Positions 9,125 to 19,013 are shown, counted from the stretch's first letter. The stretch: 64,000 nucleotides of DNA from Pseudoalteromonas luteoviolacea (GCF_001750165.1 NZ_CP015412.1:1257097-1321096); one strand, 5' to 3'. Made by a program: numbers and translations. The notes: a model not told the origin generated them from the letters alone.

Positions 9125-9658
9125 TTACCAGTCATCACTGTATTTTGTATTGGCTTTGAAAGCCTCTACTTCGAGTGGGGAATTATCGTAGCCATATTTC
9201 GCCAAATCAGAGAAGTGTTGTGTCACAATCGTATCTAGATCAGAGCGTTCAATTTGTAAAACATGAACTAATTCATGTGCAAGTTTTGGACGATTCAGGT
9301 CAAACCCTTGTCTGACATAAATTGAATACCCAAACACTTGTGCATTGTTGACTATGCCTTCCCCGATAAAACCGAGCGCTTCACCTAATGTTTTTAATGC
9401 AAAGTTTTCACGAGGAAAGGGAACTTCATCAACATATACGATTCTCACTTTTTCAGGATGGCGTATGCCGATTTCAGAGGCTAAACCGAGTTCTCGGGCA
9501 TTTAAAGGCTTGCCAATCTTGAGCCCGTCTATTTCTATATCATGTGCCCACTCAATATATTGAGGTAGTAACACCACAGAGATGACTTTTTGGTAATTGT
9601 AAGTTGTTATGGCCAGCAATATGGCGACCAAAAGTAAAGTAATTTTAATTGTTTTCAT
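9125..9658 (-). CDS. Membrane-anchored HELVH metallopeptidase-like protein
   Basis: This 177-aa protein has one N-terminal membrane segment (residues 5-23), which predicts an exported, anchored protein. The sequence LAHELVHVLQ at about residues 127-136 contains HExxH, the zinc-binding signature of gluzincin-type peptidases and of DUF4157-like toxin-associated domains. A downstream acidic stretch (SPLEVEAF) could supply a third ligand. The size is small for a full peptidase, so it may be a minimal or non-catalytic member. A residue pair consistent with a catalytic Glu and zinc is present, but activity is not shown. No clear ribosome-binding site precedes ATG 9658. Confidence 0.6.
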   Translation of the reverse strand: MKTIKITLLLVAILLAITTYNYQKVISVVLLPQYIEWAHDIEIDGLKIGKPLNARELGLASEIGIRHPEKVRIVYVDEVPFPRENFALKTLGEALGFIGEGIVNNAQVFGYSIYVRQGFDLNRPKLAHELVHVLQIERSDLDTIVTQHFSDLAKYGYDNSPLEVEAFKANTKYSDDW

Positions 9659-10176
9659 TTTATTGTGGTCTGTGTCATGGTTTGTATGTTCACCGCACTA
9701 GTTTAAATCTGAATAAGCAATATAGATGCTCGTTTATTTGTTAGCTAGATTCGCTTTACAACTTCATCATGGAAAAAGAGTGCTTAAGTGGCTTTGTTTA
9801 TCCTATGTACTAAGTAACACAAAAAGCATTACTTATTGAATCACTTAGATACATTTAAGTAAACATTACCTTTTCATTAATTGGTTTTTGTATGGTGCAA
9901 TACGTAAAAAGAAAAAGAGATGTAGGGATGATAATTGTGAAATAAAAAAACAGAGTTGTTACTAACTGAATTGGTCATTGATTTTTATGAGATACTTCTA
10001 AGTGGTATGAGAAAATATTCAACATAGATATGGTGTTTATGTAAAGAAGAAAGTACCTGATCGAAGCTTAGTTTTTATCTTGTTTCATGAAAAAAACAGA
10101 CTGAGCTACAATTTTTTATTCACAATGAGCCGGGAACTTAGGTAAACTCGCCGCCTCAAGTTTTATGGAGGTAGTG
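9659..10176. other. Intergenic region, no gene seen
   Basis: About 500 bp of AT-rich DNA separates the divergently oriented HELVH gene and LysE gene. No coding frame, tRNA or strong hairpin was seen. The promoters of both genes presumably lie here, but no confident -35/-10 pair could be assigned. Confidence 0.35.
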
Positions 10177-10803
10177 ATGGATTTATCAGCATGGCTAAGT
10201 TTGGCCTTGATCTGTACATTAGGTGCAATGTCGCCTGGCCCGAGTTTAGCTGTGGTGCTACGTCATAGCATTAATAGCGGTCCCAGCGCTGGCATATCTG
10301 CAAGCGTTGCGCATGCACTAGGCGTAGGCAGTTATGCTGCGCTATCAATCTTGGGACTAGCCAGCTTAATAGCTCAATTCCCAGCTGTGTACACCTTTCT
10401 TTTATACGTTGGTGCTGCTTACTTAGCATATTTAGGCTACAAAATACTGACAAGTAAACCGTCAGAGGGGAGCGATTCAGCTGAACCCCCCAGTTCAAGT
10501 ACCGATTGGCTTATTGCCGCAAAAGAAGGTTTTACAGTGGCATTTGTAAACCCAAAAACAGCCATCTTCTTTGTCGCATTGTTCTCCCAATTTATTGACC
10601 CTGAGGCGATGACTTTTACGCTTGCCTTTTTAATGTGCTTTACCGTGTTTATTATTGATGCAGTGTGGTTTATTGGGGTGTCCATTGCAGCTTCTTCAGC
10701 AAAACAGCGTTTTAACTTACAGTCAAAACAAGGCTTTATTTCTAAAGTATTGGGAGTTGCATTTATATTGCTGGCTGTGCGTGTGTTGTATCAAACGTTA
10801 TAG
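10177..10803 (+). CDS. LysE/RhtB family amino-acid exporter
   Basis: This 208-aa inner-membrane protein has about six hydrophobic segments. It carries the N-terminal LysE signature (GAMSPGPSLAVVLRHS) and a central FVNPKTAIFFVALFSQF segment typical of the RhtB subfamily, which exports homoserine, threonine or related amino acids. I chose ATG 10177 because GGAGG lies 5 nt upstream. The in-frame ATG at 10165 would overlap that site. A convergent terminator (10817-10838) follows. It is monocistronic, and a second LysE homologue lies at 59588. The substrate is not deducible from the sequence. Confidence 0.88.
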   Translation: MDLSAWLSLALICTLGAMSPGPSLAVVLRHSINSGPSAGISASVAHALGVGSYAALSILGLASLIAQFPAVYTFLLYVGAAYLAYLGYKILTSKPSEGSDSAEPPSSSTDWLIAAKEGFTVAFVNPKTAIFFVALFSQFIDPEAMTFTLAFLMCFTVFIIDAVWFIGVSIAASSAKQRFNLQSKQGFISKVLGVAFILLAVRVLYQTL

Positions 10804-10816
10804 TACCTTACATTAA

Positions 10817-10838
10817 CAGCGGCATAAAAATGCCGCTG
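10817..10838. terminator. Bidirectional terminator-like hairpin between convergent genes
   Basis: A 9-bp perfect stem (CAGCGGCAT/ATGCCGCTG) with an AAAA loop lies 14 nt after the LysE stop and just past the stop of the opposing gene. Confidence 0.6.
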
Positions 10839-10845
10839 AAGATTC

Positions 10846-11472
10846 TTATATTTTAGATTTGAGATAATGACTCAGTATGAGCAGCTTTAACATCGGGTTT
10901 TCCCTCGTATGATGATTGAACTGCAGTGCGATATAGTCTTGATTACGTGCTATGGCACGCTCTATATAGACATGAATATGCAAGTTGTCTGAAAGCTCAA
11001 GGTATGCATGTTTTTTGGTAAAGTATTTCACATGCTCTGCACCATTTAGAGGGAATGAGGCAACACAGGCCCCTGATAATGATAGACTTTGAACCGAGCA
11101 AATAACTTTTGGATAGATCAGAGAAAACGTAATTGAGGGCGATGGGTAAAAGCGCCAACTTCTTGGGCATTTACTTGTATCAACGATATCTGGAAGCTTG
11201 TTAATAAGCGTCAAAAGCGTTGTGATTTTATGCTCATTTATATCATTTTGATATGCTTCTTCTCCCAATAAGATGCTGTCAATATATGATTTGTTTGTGA
11301 AGCATTGACTGTGTGCTAAATAGAGCGCAAGGGGCTCCACTAACCATAATTGGTAAATGCGTTTTTTTAGCTGTTCAATGCTTTGCGTTTGTTGCGCTGA
11401 GCTATCGTACTCATCAAAGTGGCCAGTTTCTACTTCACGGAGTAATTTGAGCTCTTCAGGTGTTAGTTTCAT
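10846..11472 (-). CDS. Hypothetical protein, possibly PilZ-like
   Basis: This 208-aa cytoplasmic protein has an N-terminal helical region with acidic patches. The C-terminal half is beta-rich: SWRFYPSPSITFSLIYPKV, an SLSLSGACVASFPL stretch and a final ALQFNHH strand. The layout (a strand followed by S.SGAC and a hydrophobic strand) resembles the PilZ c-di-GMP-binding fold, but the diagnostic RxxxR motif is not clear, so this is a weak guess. ATG 11472 is preferred over the TTG upstream, although the ribosome-binding site is poor. It converges on the LysE exporter gene. Confidence 0.5.
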   Translation of the reverse strand: MKLTPEELKLLREVETGHFDEYDSSAQQTQSIEQLKKRIYQLWLVEPLALYLAHSQCFTNKSYIDSILLGEEAYQNDINEHKITTLLTLINKLPDIVDTSKCPRSWRFYPSPSITFSLIYPKVICSVQSLSLSGACVASFPLNGAEHVKYFTKKHAYLELSDNLHIHVYIERAIARNQDYIALQFNHHTRENPMLKLLILSHYLKSKI

Positions 11473-11535
11473 AGCAAGCAACCGTCCATTGCAATTACAT
11501 AAAACTAAGCAAAATACGTACCTGTGCTATACAAA

Positions 11536-11562
11536 AAAGCGCGACACATTGGGCCGCGCTTT
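11536..11562 (-). terminator. Terminator of the large lipoprotein gene
   Basis: The hairpin AAAGCGCG/CGCGCTTT (8-bp stem) is followed by a run of six T on the minus strand, 17 nt past the stop of the 3.4-kb gene. Confidence 0.8.
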
Positions 11563-11579
11563 CACTTGGATTTGCTTAT

Positions 11580-14500
11580 TTAACGACGCATGCTGCCGCT
11601 AAATCTAGAATGATTGTCTGGGCTGTCATTGTCAGTAGAACCAAGTGGGTGTTCTAACTTAATGACATCTACGTTCCAACCATCATTAAGCATGCTTGTT
11701 GGTGTGATAACATATGCCTCCACTTGTAGTCCTGCACTTGGGGTGACTGCCGTTAAATGAAGTTGCCCAAGAACGACTTTCCATGTGAATGAGCGAGTTT
11801 GTCCATTACTGACAAAGTCTGCAGTCCCATCCCCTTTGAAGTCAACGTAATAGGTGTTATCACCATTAATCAATGCAAAGCGTTCATATTCAATTTTATG
11901 GCTATCAAAATAGGGCTGTTCACTATTTGACTTGGTGCGAACAACCGCACCAACCTCGTCCATGTCTTTCCAGTGTATGACATCAGGGCCTGCTTGATAC
12001 ATAAAGAATGAAATATCGTCGGTATTGAGCTGATTCACCTCAAAAGTGAGCGTTGCTAAGCCTGTATCACTATTGTAAACGTAGGAGCCATAGTTAATAC
12101 CTGGGCCGTCAGAGTTTGCAGGGTCGTACTCGGCTTCGAAAAATTTATTGTCGGGTAAAAATACTGACGCCCATACGCGACTGGTTGTGAGAGGATACTC
12201 TACAAAGCCACCCACTCTTGGTTCATTTTCATCAAGTAAGCGTTCAAAGGTGATTGGAGACTCGCCTTCAACTTCCAGCGTCATGGTATTACCATTCACG
12301 GTTGCCTTATGTGCTAAGTTTTCATCAAATCCGTAGACGCCATTGGTATCAACCACTTTGGTAACTTGCAAGGTGCCAGTTGATTCATCCCAGCTTAAAG
12401 CACCAATTTCTAATCCAGCAAAGCCTTGAGGATCATTGTCTGTTTTGAGCTCCATGTGCACCCAAGTGCCATCTCTGATGATGATGACAAATTCAGGGGA
12501 ACTAGGTTGATACCAAGCCCCATCAATTGCATATTGCATTGAGGCAGGTGGTGTGTACATGCTTCTTGACGCGATATTGGGATCAACGTAGAGGTTTCTG
12601 ACTTCGCCTAACTCACAGTTTGTGCCTTCAAAATAACCACACACTTTGAAGTAATCTCTATCAAACTCTTGGATCTCGGTCACACCGACAGAGCCCATTT
12701 GGTCAATCCGTAATTTACCTTGTGAAATCGAATAATCAGCAATATCCCCAGTTCCTAATTTTACTTTGCGAGACAATGAGCCATCATCATTTTGGCTCTC
12801 AGAAAAGGAATTATCTAATACTTGTTGATTTTCGATGAAGTAAAGCGTTCTGTTTGGTAACCAATAATATTCGAATTTATCAACGGTAGACGCTGTTTTT
12901 TTGTACTGTTGAACATAAGAGCCACTGTTTGTATATGAGCTGTCTGTTGGGTAGCTTTCTCTTACGTACCAAGTGTCACCATTTTGAGCAATTACCTCAA
13001 GTTTTTGTGTCCAGTTGACTACGCACATATCAGCACTTGCGCCTTCTGGGCATTGGTGTACCAAGGGGCGAGGAAAAGTTGGACCATAACCTAGAGATTG
13101 CATACTAAGCGTTCTGCCCGATTGCGCCCAAGTACTCATCGTTTTATACATGAATCTGTAAGATGTACCGTTAATATAATTGTCCACAAAGAAATCTTGA
13201 GGCTCTGCGACACCTTGATACGATCTAAACCGACCTATGACATCATTATTTGTCAATGTTACCGCTTGCTCAGGGACCATTAACCCTGAACGTCTTCTGT
13301 AATGCTCGGTATCGGTTTTGTCTGTGGTCGCCCAGAATTGATACCCTGAATCCACACTTTTTATCAGCCAGTACTTAAATGCTTTGGCTTCTAGTAGGTC
13401 AGTTTTATCAAGTGTGAGGGTAAAGAGGTTATCTGTAATTGACCAAGTTAGAGCACGAGATGTGTCGTCAGGCATTTGGGCACTGCCTGTACCATCTTGA
13501 TTGAATGTTACCTTACTGGCAAAGCTGCCCGATGCAGAGTAGTAAAGCGCATTGATATACCAATCACCGCTAAACTGGGTTTGTATAGGGGTAATGGTTT
13601 GTGTTTTACCAATCATAGAAAGATCATGGTTACGGCTCACATCGCTATTTACGATCATGTCATTACCCGTGCTGTCCATCGTGTATTCATCGCCGAGGAA
13701 CGAAATACTGATGGCTTTGGCAATGGGGTTTTCATCATAGATAGAAAATGAACCGCTTTTGTATCGATACTGGCAATCATATTCTTGATCACTTGCACCT
13801 TTACATTTATAGGTCTTGCTCATGATACCTGATTCAAAAACCAAGGAGACTAAGCCTTCTTCGTTTTGTGACCAAGTCATGCTTCCACTAGAGTAATCGG
13901 CAAAAGTTCCTGTATTATCCTGATTAAAGGAGGCTTCGAAAAAGAGTTGAGTGAAGACGTTTGTTGCACCAATTAAGTAGTCTCCGATGATATCCGCTTG
14001 GCTGTTATCTACTAAATCATCATCTTCTTTTATACTATTTTTAGTACTTTCGATTAGAGTCGGGTTTTTATCATTAATGGTATCGGTGAGCTCGGTCACT
14101 GCTGTGGATGATGAAACCAGTTCAAATGTCGAATCAACTCCTTCTGGCAAGCTAAACGCATTATCTCCCTCACCATCAACTACGATTTTAATTAATGCTG
14201 CCAATGTGAGTTTTTCATCGGCATCAATCCCCACGAGGGCGTTGTTAAGTGATGTTTCGCTTTGTGGGGTACCTACCTCTCGGGTGATCAAGGCATATTC
14301 AGAAGTGGTCACGTTGGTGATGTTAACACCAAAATTATCGTCTTTGTTTAGGATACCGTCTGCGCCAGCTTGCGTTTCTATTGATGAAAAGCTGGGGAGC
14401 TGAGAATAAAACTCCACTTCAGATTGTGAACTGCCACCTTTCGCTCTGATCCTGACTAAATCGTCGACCATAGAGTCATCGACATCAAGCTTGTAATTAT

Positions 14501-15026
14501 AGGCCCCATTCTCATCAGCAGATAGTTCAAAACTTTGGTCGCCGATAAATATAGTGAGCGCGGCATTTGGGATTGGCTCGTCTGTTACTAATCCAGTAAT
14601 GGTCACTGATTTTACAATTCTTGTTACGTTAAGGCTGAAATTTGCGCTTGCCGTTGCTCCGTCATCATCAGTCACTGTGACTCGCAATGTCATCGTTGTG
14701 TCGTCTGTGACATCTGGTGCCGTAAATGTTACCGTATTGGTTGCAGCGTTAGAAAGTGAAGCTGAAGGGCCCGAAGTAATTTGCCAAGCAAAGGTGTTGA
14801 CCGTACCGTCGCTATCTGAAGCTTGCGCTGTCAGTGAAATTTGCTGTTTCTCTTGAATTGAGTTTTCACCACTTATAGTGACAGTTGGCGCGCTATTTTG
14901 AGGTGTACTTGGGTTTGATGGCGTTGAAGGTGTGCCACTGTCTGAGCCGCCACCACCACACCCAACCATTGAAATACCTAGCACCCAAACGAGTAGAAGG
15001 TGCATCTGTTTACGTGAATAAAACAT
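11580..15026 (-). CDS. Large surface lipoprotein with PKD/cadherin-like and carboxypeptidase-regulatory-like domains
   Basis: This lipoprotein of about 1150 aa starts at ATG 15026, with GGAGG 9 nt upstream. An upstream TTG-type start would add 24 residues without a leader. The signal peptide ends in lipobox SMVGC, followed by a glycine/serine/proline linker. Residues about 45-140 form a PKD/REJ-like fold (SDSDGTVNTFAWQITSG and LRVTVTDDDGA). A carboxypeptidase-regulatory-like module follows, with GLVTDEPIPNAALTI near residue 145. The long remainder repeats a beta module with D.TGT.....W patterns (for example FNQDGTGSAQM and FNQDNTGTFAD), reminiscent of lipocalin-like strands. It is probably a surface-exposed protein for adhesion or binding. 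No catalytic motif was found. Confidence 0.75.
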   Translation of the reverse strand: MFYSRKQMHLLLVWVLGISMVGCGGGGSDSGTPSTPSNPSTPQNSAPTVTISGENSIQEKQQISLTAQASDSDGTVNTFAWQITSGPSASLSNAATNTVTFTAPDVTDDTTMTLRVTVTDDDGATASANFSLNVTRIVKSVTITGLVTDEPIPNAALTIFIGDQSFELSADENGAYNYKLDVDDSMVDDLVRIRAKGGSSQSEVEFYSQLPSFSSIETQAGADGILNKDDNFGVNITNVTTSEYALITREVGTPQSETSLNNALVGIDADEKLTLAALIKIVVDGEGDNAFSLPEGVDSTFELVSSSTAVTELTDTINDKNPTLIESTKNSIKEDDDLVDNSQADIIGDYLIGATNVFTQLFFEASFNQDNTGTFADYSSGSMTWSQNEEGLVSLVFESGIMSKTYKCKGASDQEYDCQYRYKSGSFSIYDENPIAKAISISFLGDEYTMDSTGNDMIVNSDVSRNHDLSMIGKTQTITPIQTQFSGDWYINALYYSASGSFASKVTFNQDGTGSAQMPDDTSRALTWSITDNLFTLTLDKTDLLEAKAFKYWLIKSVDSGYQFWATTDKTDTEHYRRRSGLMVPEQAVTLTNNDVIGRFRSYQGVAEPQDFFVDNYINGTSYRFMYKTMSTWAQSGRTLSMQSLGYGPTFPRPLVHQCPEGASADMCVVNWTQKLEVIAQNGDTWYVRESYPTDSSYTNSGSYVQQYKKTASTVDKFEYYWLPNRTLYFIENQQVLDNSFSESQNDDGSLSRKVKLGTGDIADYSISQGKLRIDQMGSVGVTEIQEFDRDYFKVCGYFEGTNCELGEVRNLYVDPNIASRSMYTPPASMQYAIDGAWYQPSSPEFVIIIRDGTWVHMELKTDNDPQGFAGLEIGALSWDESTGTLQVTKVVDTNGVYGFDENLAHKATVNGNTMTLEVEGESPITFERLLDENEPRVGGFVEYPLTTSRVWASVFLPDNKFFEAEYDPANSDGPGINYGSYVYNSDTGLATLTFEVNQLNTDDISFFMYQAGPDVIHWKDMDEVGAVVRTKSNSEQPYFDSHKIEYERFALINGDNTYYVDFKGDGTADFVSNGQTRSFTWKVVLGQLHLTAVTPSAGLQVEAYVITPTSMLNDGWNVDVIKLEHPLGSTDNDSPDNHSRFSGSMRR

Positions 15027-15321
15027 ATTATTGTTCCTCCGCAACACACGATACAAACTGTGCAGGTTTTGAGAATATTTATGGGGTTCAGTAAGCATAG
15101 TAAAAGGATGAAATTCGTACAGTCTAATTGCTCTGTGTATATGAAAAAGTAATAGCTGATAGGAAATTAAATGATATAGGTTGTGTCTGTACTTGGTGTT
15201 TTACGAAATGAGTATGGCAAAAACTCTCTGTTGAGAATTGACAGAGTGAACTGACTTGATTAGTTTAAAATTCAATATGTTGCACTGAAAAATAATAACT
15301 AAGATTAAAACAGGAATGACG

Positions 15322-16362
15322 ATGCTGTATCCTTCTCCAATAAAACTTGGTAGCCGTATTGCGGTTACTGCCTTCTCTTCTGGTGTGCCAAGCATATATC
15401 ATCCAAGGCTTGATATTGTGCTCGAGGGGTTAATGACGCGTGGGTTCGACGTTGTTGAGGGGCAATGCTTGAGGGAGAATCACCTTCATGTAAGTGCGCC
15501 AGCACAGGAGCGTGCTAAAGAGCTTATGGCATTTTTGTGTGATGACAGTATTGATGTGATTATGGCTCCATGGGGCGGGGAAGTGGCGATGGATGTGTTG
15601 CCGCTTATGGATTGGCAACGTTTGGAAACAGTTAAACCTAAATGGTTAATGGGGTTTTCTGATATTAGCACCGTATTGAGTGCCATCAGCTCTAAGCTTG
15701 GCTGGGCGACATGCCATTGTACTAATTTGATGCAGCTGGGTTTGAATCAGCAAGATAGTTTAACTTCGAACGTATTTACATATTTGGCGACCCCTGCCGG
15801 TTCAGAGTTCGTTCAAAGCGCAGCTACACATTATGAGCCGCAGCATGCAGATTATAGTAAACACCCCAATGCCGTATTTAATTTGACAGAGGCAAGCTGT
15901 TGGAAAGCACTCAATCCAAAGTTTATCAATGTCTCTGCTCTTGAGTTTTCAGGGCGTTTAGTTGGCGGATGTTTAGATACGCACATGGTGCTGTTTGGCA
16001 CAGACTATTTTACCCCCTATAACCGGTTGATAAACCAGTTTGAACCGACGGTTTATTACTTCGAAAATGCCGAATTAAGTGCAACACAGTACTTTAGAGC
16101 ATTGCAAAGTTTAAAGTTCAAAGGCGCATTCACACATGCCGCTGGTATTTTAATTGGGCGTAATATTGCAGCAGAGGGTAAACAAGGCGAAGGCTATGAC
16201 GATCTCATGGCTTTAAATCAAGCGCTAGGAGACCTTGAAATACCAGTATTATATGATGTCGATATTAGCCATCAAGCACCTAATTTGACCATTATCAACG
16301 GTGCAATGGCTAATGTTAAGCTCATTAATGGTATGGGCGAGATATCCCAAAAGCTCATTTAA
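15322..16362 (+). CDS. Peptidase S66 family (LD-carboxypeptidase / MccF-like)
   Basis: This 346-aa cytoplasmic serine carboxypeptidase belongs to the S66 family. The family either trims LD-linked muropeptides or cleaves microcin C-like nucleotide-peptides (MccF). The catalytic serine lies in MGFSDIS (Ser113 from ATG 15322), preceded by the conserved APWGGEVAMD segment. The glutamate should lie in YYFENAELS, and the histidine in VDISHQAP near residue 311. I prefer ATG 15322 because AGGA lies 6-8 nt upstream. The alternative is ATG 15316. The sequence is close to MccF-type, so an immunity role is possible, but no microcin genes are nearby. Confidence 0.88.
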   Translation: MLYPSPIKLGSRIAVTAFSSGVPSIYHPRLDIVLEGLMTRGFDVVEGQCLRENHLHVSAPAQERAKELMAFLCDDSIDVIMAPWGGEVAMDVLPLMDWQRLETVKPKWLMGFSDISTVLSAISSKLGWATCHCTNLMQLGLNQQDSLTSNVFTYLATPAGSEFVQSAATHYEPQHADYSKHPNAVFNLTEASCWKALNPKFINVSALEFSGRLVGGCLDTHMVLFGTDYFTPYNRLINQFEPTVYYFENAELSATQYFRALQSLKFKGAFTHAAGILIGRNIAAEGKQGEGYDDLMALNQALGDLEIPVLYDVDISHQAPNLTIINGAMANVKLINGMGEISQKLI

Positions 16363-16524
16363 TCATTAAGTTTAAAGGGTAAGATTTAAACTAAATCACT
16401 GAGCTTTTAATTTTAATGCGCATATTAGTTATATACCTCAAATGTGCGCCATTCACCTCATGACTTTTTAATTTGTCATTTTAAAAAGATAGAATAACAG
16501 AAATTTTTTATTTTGAGGTTTGGG

Positions 16525-17730
16525 ATGACCTGTTCAAAAAAATACTGATTGGTATTTTATTTCTATTTGTTTCACTGAATACTTTAGCGCAAGAAGGTGA
16601 ACAAAGTGTTGTGCTATTTTCTCTTGATGGCTTTCGTTGGGATTATATTGAGAAGCATGATGCAAAAAATATTGCAATGATAGCTAAAAACGGCGTACGG
16701 GCGAGTCATATGCGCCCTGTTTATCCAACGAAAACATTTCCCAATCATATTTCAATCATCACCGGTTTATTGCCGTCAAATCATGGCATCATAGATAACT
16801 ACTTTTGTGATAAGCGTCGTCAAGAGTGTTACAAAATGGGTCAAGGCACCAAAGATAGTACTTGGCTAAGTGGCGTACCGCTTTGGAATTTAGCCGAGAT
16901 GCAAGGGGTCAAAGCAGCAACGTATTTCTGGCCAGAATCTGAGGCGCGTTTTAACGGTAGGACACCCAGTTATTATATGCGTTACGCCAAAAAAGGCAGC
17001 TATCAAAAGCGTATAGATCAAATTATTGATTGGTTAAAGCTTGAAAAGTCGCAAAGGCCAAGATTTGTGGCCGGATACTTTTCACTGGTTGATGATATGG
17101 GACATGATTTTGGGCCAGATGCAATTGAGACTTATCAAGCTGTGCAAGAGGTAGGTAAGCTAATAGGCCAGTTGTGGAGTAGGCTTAAAACAGAGGTAGA
17201 TCATGATGTAAATCTGGTGCTCGTATCTGATCACGGCATGGTGTCCGTAGACCCCAAAAAAAAACATTATTCTAGATAAGCTTGGATTCGATTTAGAAGA
17301 CTTTTACGTCAAAAATGGTGGCACTCGCACACATTTATATAAAAAACCAAATTCTGAGGTGGATATAGCTCGCTTAAAGTTATCTCTGAGCGCGCAAAGT
17401 GAAGGACGTTTTGAAGTGCTAAATAATACAATTTTACAGTCAAGAGGCGTCAAGATTGATGACACAACGGCAGACATCATCATTGAAGCATTTCAACCGT
17501 ATGCATTTGGCACGCATGAGAAAATAGATTACGTTGGTGCGCACGGATACCCTTACTCAAAAGATTTGGCGGCGACCTTTGTTGCAATCGGGCCTGCGTT
17601 TAAAAGAGGGCATAAACTCCCAGAAGTTAATAATTTAGATATTTACCCCACCATTGCTAACATTTTAGAGTTGAAATTGATGTCCAAGGTGGATGGCGAT
17701 GGCAAAACGTTAGAGCCGGCACTGAAATAA
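16525..17730 (+). pseudogene. Frameshifted nucleotide pyrophosphatase/phosphodiesterase (ENPP-type)
   Basis: Taken as one 1206-nt frame with two corrections, this encodes a secreted alkaline-phosphatase-superfamily phosphodiesterase of about 401 aa. The motifs are SLDGFRWDY (metal site), PTKTFPNH (threonine nucleophile), VDDMGHDFGP, SDHGM and late AHGYPYSKD with NLDIYPTIANIL. The ATG at 16525 has GAGG 6 nt upstream but hits a stop after seven codons. An A7 tract at 16536-16542 would need A8 to enter the signal-peptide frame. A second break sits at an A9 tract near 17256-17264, where A8 would restore the frame. Sequencing errors at homopolymers could explain both. It could also be real decay. 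Confidence 0.8.
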
Positions 17731-17871
17731 GCGTTTTATCAACCGTCAACGTATATAACACGTCGATAATTTATATGCGTGGAGCGGGTTTTCGTAACAT
17801 GAGTATTACACTCTAACACCATAATTAGATTATCGTCTGTTAGATTAGTGAGTTTGTCGCAATTTATGCGT

Positions 17872-17918
17872 TTGACAAACTTAATCAGTGTATCTTGTTT
17901 AAAAACAATTATCATTTG
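17872..17918 (+). promoter_or_regulatory. Candidate promoter with Fur-like site upstream of the RND operon
   Basis: A consensus -35 (TTGACA, 17872-17877) is followed at 17 nt by a weak -10 (TTGTTT). Right after it lies AAACAATTATCATTTG (17903-17918), which matches the Fur consensus at about 12 of 19 positions in reverse orientation. An operator overlapping the start region would suit repression. The match is moderate. Confidence 0.35.
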
Positions 17919-17928
17919 AGGTGTAAAA

Positions 17929-19008
17929 ATGCGTTGTATGCCTGCGTTTGTATCCGTTGTTGCTATGTCCGTATTTGCGGTGTGGTCAGCACCAACTTGG
18001 AGCGCGCCAGTAGAAGTCGCGGTTTTTCAAGCCAAGGATCTTCAATATAAAAATAAATTAGCGTTGAGTGGTACTGTCGAGGCAACCCAAAATGCAACCC
18101 TTGCTAGCCTAGAAGCCGGCGTAGTCAATGAATTAATGGTGGAAGTCGGTGATGTGGTTAAGCGTGGTCAGGCGCTACTGCGACTTGACCCAACGCTAGC
18201 TAAACTCGAGTTGGAACAAAGTGAAGCGTCTGTATCGGCTGCAGATGTTGCCTTATTGGAGGCAAAACGACAGCTAGAAGAAGTTGAGTCGTTGTCTAAA
18301 AAACAGTTTGTTGCGCCAACCTTACTGGCTGAGCGACGCGCCAATGTGGCAGCCGCCAAAGCGGAGCTTGCGAAGACAAAAGCAAACTTGGCTGTTAACA
18401 AAGAGGCATTAAGAAGACAGACGCTGTTCGCGCCATTTGAAGGTGTAGTGATGACGCGTAATGTGGATCTGGGTGAGTGGGTAACTACCCAGACTCACAC
18501 TTTTACCTTGGTTTCTGCAGAGGATTTAAGACTCAACGTCGCGGTGCCGCAAGAGTACATCAGCGCTTTTTCAAACGATAAAATTCAATCGCTTAATATT
18601 ATCCCAGACCACGATCAAAGCAAGTTGGTTGAAGGTCAAGTTCAGGCGGTTGTCCCTGTGATCAATGCTGGGACTCGTAGCTTTGTAGTGCATATTGCTG
18701 TACCACAACAAGCAGGGTTTGTCGCTGGTATGTCCGCACAAGCTGAATTTGAATTACCAAGCACCGGTACTCAGGCTGTTTGGGTGCCAAAGTCGGCACT
18801 TAAATATCATCCGGATGGTGCACTGAGTGTATTTGTTGATAATCAAGGTAGGGCGCAAAGACACACGGTAAGACTATTAGAGCAGCGTGGTGAGCAAGTG
18901 CTGATCTCCGCAGTATCAGGAAACAGTCGTGTATTAACCTCACCCATTATTACAACAGCTGTGCAGCTGCTTAAAAATGGCAGTGAAATTTCTGTGAATA
19001 AGGGTTAG
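17929..19008 (+). CDS. RND efflux periplasmic adaptor (membrane fusion protein)
   Basis: This 359-aa HlyD/AcrA-type adaptor has a signal peptide ending near WSA. Unlike many, it has no lipobox. A barrel-sandwich hybrid (LEAGVVNELMVEVGDVVKRG) and LFAPFEGVVMTRNVDLGEWV flank a coiled-coil hairpin at about residues 95-160. A beta-barrel and membrane-proximal domain follow. It links an inner-membrane RND pump to an outer-membrane channel. The start has GAGG 8 nt upstream. The permease gene begins 5 nt after its stop. A Fur-like site overlaps the upstream region, so iron regulation is possible. Confidence 0.9.
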   Translation: MRCMPAFVSVVAMSVFAVWSAPTWSAPVEVAVFQAKDLQYKNKLALSGTVEATQNATLASLEAGVVNELMVEVGDVVKRGQALLRLDPTLAKLELEQSEASVSAADVALLEAKRQLEEVESLSKKQFVAPTLLAERRANVAAAKAELAKTKANLAVNKEALRRQTLFAPFEGVVMTRNVDLGEWVTTQTHTFTLVSAEDLRLNVAVPQEYISAFSNDKIQSLNIIPDHDQSKLVEGQVQAVVPVINAGTRSFVVHIAVPQQAGFVAGMSAQAEFELPSTGTQAVWVPKSALKYHPDGALSVFVDNQGRAQRHTVRLLEQRGEQVLISAVSGNSRVLTSPIITTAVQLLKNGSEISVNKG

Positions 19009-19013
19009 TCGAT

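Noticed and set aside
13987..14403. 138-aa plus-strand reading frame inside the large lipoprotein gene
   Set aside because: It is antisense to a well-supported coding gene, has no ribosome-binding site and shows low-complexity serine/leucine content.
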